Assembly (NCBI RefSeq): GCF_004769525.1
Contig: NZ_RQFT01000005.1
Span: 1-14,384, forward strand
DNA from: Leptospira bouyouniensis
Lineage (GTDB): Bacteria; Spirochaetota; Leptospiria; Leptospirales; Leptospiraceae
Direction of reading: 5' to 3'
Length of the DNA: 14,384 nt
Part shown: piece by piece, positions 13,121 through 14,384 of the stretch
Numbering within the stretch: position 1 is the stretch's first letter
Layout of the letters: each line of letters starts with the position of its first letter
The notes under the pieces: model-generated
Seen by the model: only the letters and a program-made list of their open reading frames with translations
Database searches by the model: none
What the model was told of the DNA's origin: nothing
Position numbers and translations under genes: made by a program

Positions 13121-14050
13121 GCTGTTTGAAAGTTTATAAGGTGAGTCACCAAATCCAATGGCATTTAGCTTTGAAAATAAATCTTTTTTTTCTGGAAATT
13201 TTCCAAGTAAAGAGGATATTACTCTTTTCAGATATTCTGTAGTGATCTTAGTATATTCGAGAATTTCATAGAAATCTGCCTCGCCGTTATGAACTAGTTT
13301 TGATCGAAGATTATATGCTTTTTTCATTTTCTCGAATATTGCTTGTGATTCTTCTGGTGTTTCTCCGATTAGAACCGCTGTGCATCTAGCCAAAGTATAG
13401 CTTATTTGATCTTTTCCTGTATTGAATAATATTTCAAAAGCAATTAGTATACTTAAAAATCGCATATTATCATTTAGATAGTATGATAAATCTAAATAAT
13501 TTCTAGAAGAGTTAATATAACTCGGAATATCCAATTTATCAATATTTTTTATTAAATTTAGAAGATTTGGATATTCCAATTTGAATTTTTCATTAGTTAC
13601 AAATCCAATTTGTCCACCTAGATGAGCAATTGCTTTATATGTGTTGTTGTCATTCGTTAGGTAAGCAATATGGAATTCAGGAACTTTTATATATCCAGAA
13701 CTAATTATATTGATATAGGATATTTTTGAATTTATATCATTACTTATTTTCTTTGCATCATCTATTAGTTTACTAGGCCAACGAATACTGGAAATCGGTA
13801 TTCCTGAATCGTTGCATTCTACTTCTGAGTTTGGAAGTTCAACGTATAAATAATAATAGTGATCTTCAGCTGTAGAAAAATAATGGCCAATTTCAAAAAA
13901 TCTATCTCTACCGGATAAAGTGTAAAAGAATTTTTGGACATCTATAAAATTTAACGTATTGATTTCAACGGCTAAGGTATCTTTCAATAATAATACTTGA
14001 TCAGATGCATTTATGAAAGGGGCAACTAAAAATAACGGTTTCTTATTCAT
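13115..14050 (-). CDS. HEPN-domain protein (Apea-like)
   Basis: 311 residues. The C-terminal third carries an Apea-type HEPN domain: FLSILIAFEILF (198-209), ISYTLARCTAVLIG (216-229), and the signature YNLRSKLVHNG (246-256), in which Arg249-x4-His254 is the catalytic R-x4-6-H motif of HEPN ribonucleases. The N-terminal two thirds (1-190) is a mixed alpha/beta region I do not recognise and may sense the trigger. HEPN proteins of this type are usually RNases in anti-phage or toxin systems; single-gene Apea-like defence is known. No antitoxin or partner is present in the cassette. The TAA stop is supplied by the attC core (codons Ser-Asn-Ser-Val-stop end in GTATAA). The ATG is 15 bases from attC site 12, with no Shine-Dalgarno sequence. 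Confidence 0.8.
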   Translation of the reverse strand: MNKKPLFLVAPFINASDQVLLLKDTLAVEINTLNFIDVQKFFYTLSGRDRFFEIGHYFSTAEDHYYYLYVELPNSEVECNDSGIPISSIRWPSKLIDDAKKISNDINSKISYINIISSGYIKVPEFHIAYLTNDNNTYKAIAHLGGQIGFVTNEKFKLEYPNLLNLIKNIDKLDIPSYINSSRNYLDLSYYLNDNMRFLSILIAFEILFNTGKDQISYTLARCTAVLIGETPEESQAIFEKMKKAYNLRSKLVHNGEADFYEILEYTKITTEYLKRVISSLLGKFPEKKDLFSKLNAIGFGDSPYKLSNSV

Positions 14051-14065
14051 GATTTTTCAAATAGC

Positions 14066-14230
14066 GTATAACGAACTAGACTTACCGAAGTTGTCCGCCC
14101 CTGAGTCCCGGTAACGGGACGTTAGGGACTGGCATGTAGCTTGCGCAAGCAAGGCAAATGCCAGAAGGACAATTTGCCGCAGGCCGAGCGAGGGCTAGTC
14201 CCGAAGCGAAGCGGTAAGTCGCTGTTATAC
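14066..14230 (-). repeat. attC-like site 12 (type B), site of the cassette beyond the right edge
   Basis: Cores GTATAAC (14066-14072) and GTTATAC (14224-14230). Inner stem AAGTTGTCC/GGACAATTT, hairpin tip GTCCCG-GTAA-CGGGAC. It belongs to a cassette whose gene must lie to the right of the window. Confidence 0.85.
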
Positions 14231-14384
14231 GCTGTGGTTTTTGTTACAATAACTTAAGTATTTTTCCTAAGACAAAGTATAGTTAATTAATTAAATAAAG
14301 TTAAAAAAATTAAATTTTATTCATTTAGATCAATTTAGCTATTTAAGTAAAATTAAATCTTTTGTTATAGAATTTAAATTGAGC
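14231..14384. other. Non-coding tail of the next cassette
   Basis: Very AT-rich, with stop codons in every frame I followed. After the flank GCTGTGGTTTT, which should pair with the leader of the same cassette outside the window, I see only a promoter-like pair at 14276-14304. Confidence 0.5.
14276..14304 (-). promoter_or_regulatory. Possible promoter toward the HEPN cassette
   Basis: Minus strand TTAACT (14299-14304), 17 bases, TATACT (14276-14281). It would transcribe leftward through attC site 12 into the HEPN gene. The match is fair, but the sequence is so AT-rich that chance is a real possibility. Confidence 0.3.

Larger units (their letters stand above)
218..14384 (-). mobile_element. 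Integron-type cassette array, eleven complete cassettes
   Basis: Twelve structured attC-like sites alternate with one- or two-gene units, all on the minus strand. Taking the standard crossover G^TTRRRY on the gene strand, cassettes span 218-1294, 1295-2428, 2429-3333, 3334-4479, 4480-7363, 7364-8281, 8282-9485, 9486-10428, 10429-11436, 11437-12964 and 12965-14071. A twelfth starts at 14072, and an IS-interrupted one occupies positions below 218. Boundaries are supported because the leader of each cassette is the inverted complement of the flank of its own attC. Genes point left, so in a conventional integron the integrase and attI would lie to the right, outside the window. Without an integrase here the stretch would be classed as a CALIN (cluster of attC sites lacking an integrase). 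A different integrase or recombinase is not excluded. Confidence 0.85.

Noticed and set aside
13033..13242. Plus-strand reading frame of 69 codons
   Set aside because: Translated part of attC site 11 and antisense of the HEPN gene.
212..14230. CRISPR array
   Set aside because: Repeats are 160 bp, internally variable, folded, and separated by whole genes.
212..14230. MITE or REP-type dispersed repeats
   Set aside because: Regular gene-repeat alternation, uniform gene strand, and core variants that match within cassettes favour integron-type cassettes. No target duplications flank the repeats.

Overview
The window is an array of integron-type gene cassettes from an AT-rich bacterium, most likely a spirochaete of the genus Leptospira. 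That assignment is inference. It rests on gene bodies that are strongly AT-rich beside GC-rich repeats of about 160 bp, a spirochaete-style lipobox in the 193-residue lipoprotein, and the overall look of the repeat family. No integrase gene lies inside the window.

Layout. Positions 1 to about 195 hold the 5' end of an IS481-like insertion sequence. From 212 to 14230 there are twelve structured attC-like sites (161 bp on average) that separate eleven complete cassettes. All cassette genes are on the minus strand, and each site lies just downstream of its gene. In order of increasing coordinate the cassettes carry: a DUF6602-like nuclease (384-1274); a two-gene unit of a DUF6998-like nuclease plus a one-TM protein (1458-2419); a DUF3806-like protein (2789-3244); an SDR oxidoreductase (3551-4381); a Gabija-like GajA/GajB pair (4652-7319); an exported beta-barrel-like protein (7535-8245); a TIR/deoxyribosyltransferase-like protein (8449-9447); a membrane-anchored coiled-coil protein (9664-10368); a BamE/SmpA-like lipoprotein (10735-11316); a polytopic membrane protein (11587-12933); and a HEPN protein (13115-14050). 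A twelfth cassette begins at the right edge, and a further cassette on the left is broken by the IS.

The clearest unusual signal is in the cassette ends. In all eleven complete cassettes the leader just inside the start boundary is an inverted complement of the sequence between the stop codon and the cassette's own attC site. The match covers 16-19 bp, runs past the 7-bp core into sequence unique to that cassette, and has a T-G wobble at the same position every time. The R/Y variant of the core also matches within a cassette (10 of 11) far better than within a site (5 of 12). This fits units that circularise. The attC sites share a branched fold whose helices are supported by compensatory changes and whose conserved wobbles are G-T on the plus strand only. 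That points to the strand opposite the genes as the folded form.

The cargo is rich in probable anti-phage or abortive-infection functions: Gabija-like, HEPN, TIR-like and two PD-(D/E)XK-like proteins. Multi-gene systems sit in single cassettes. The array therefore looks like a shuffled store of defence and accessory genes, most of them without an obvious Shine-Dalgarno sequence and probably expressed by read-through or from scattered weak promoters.
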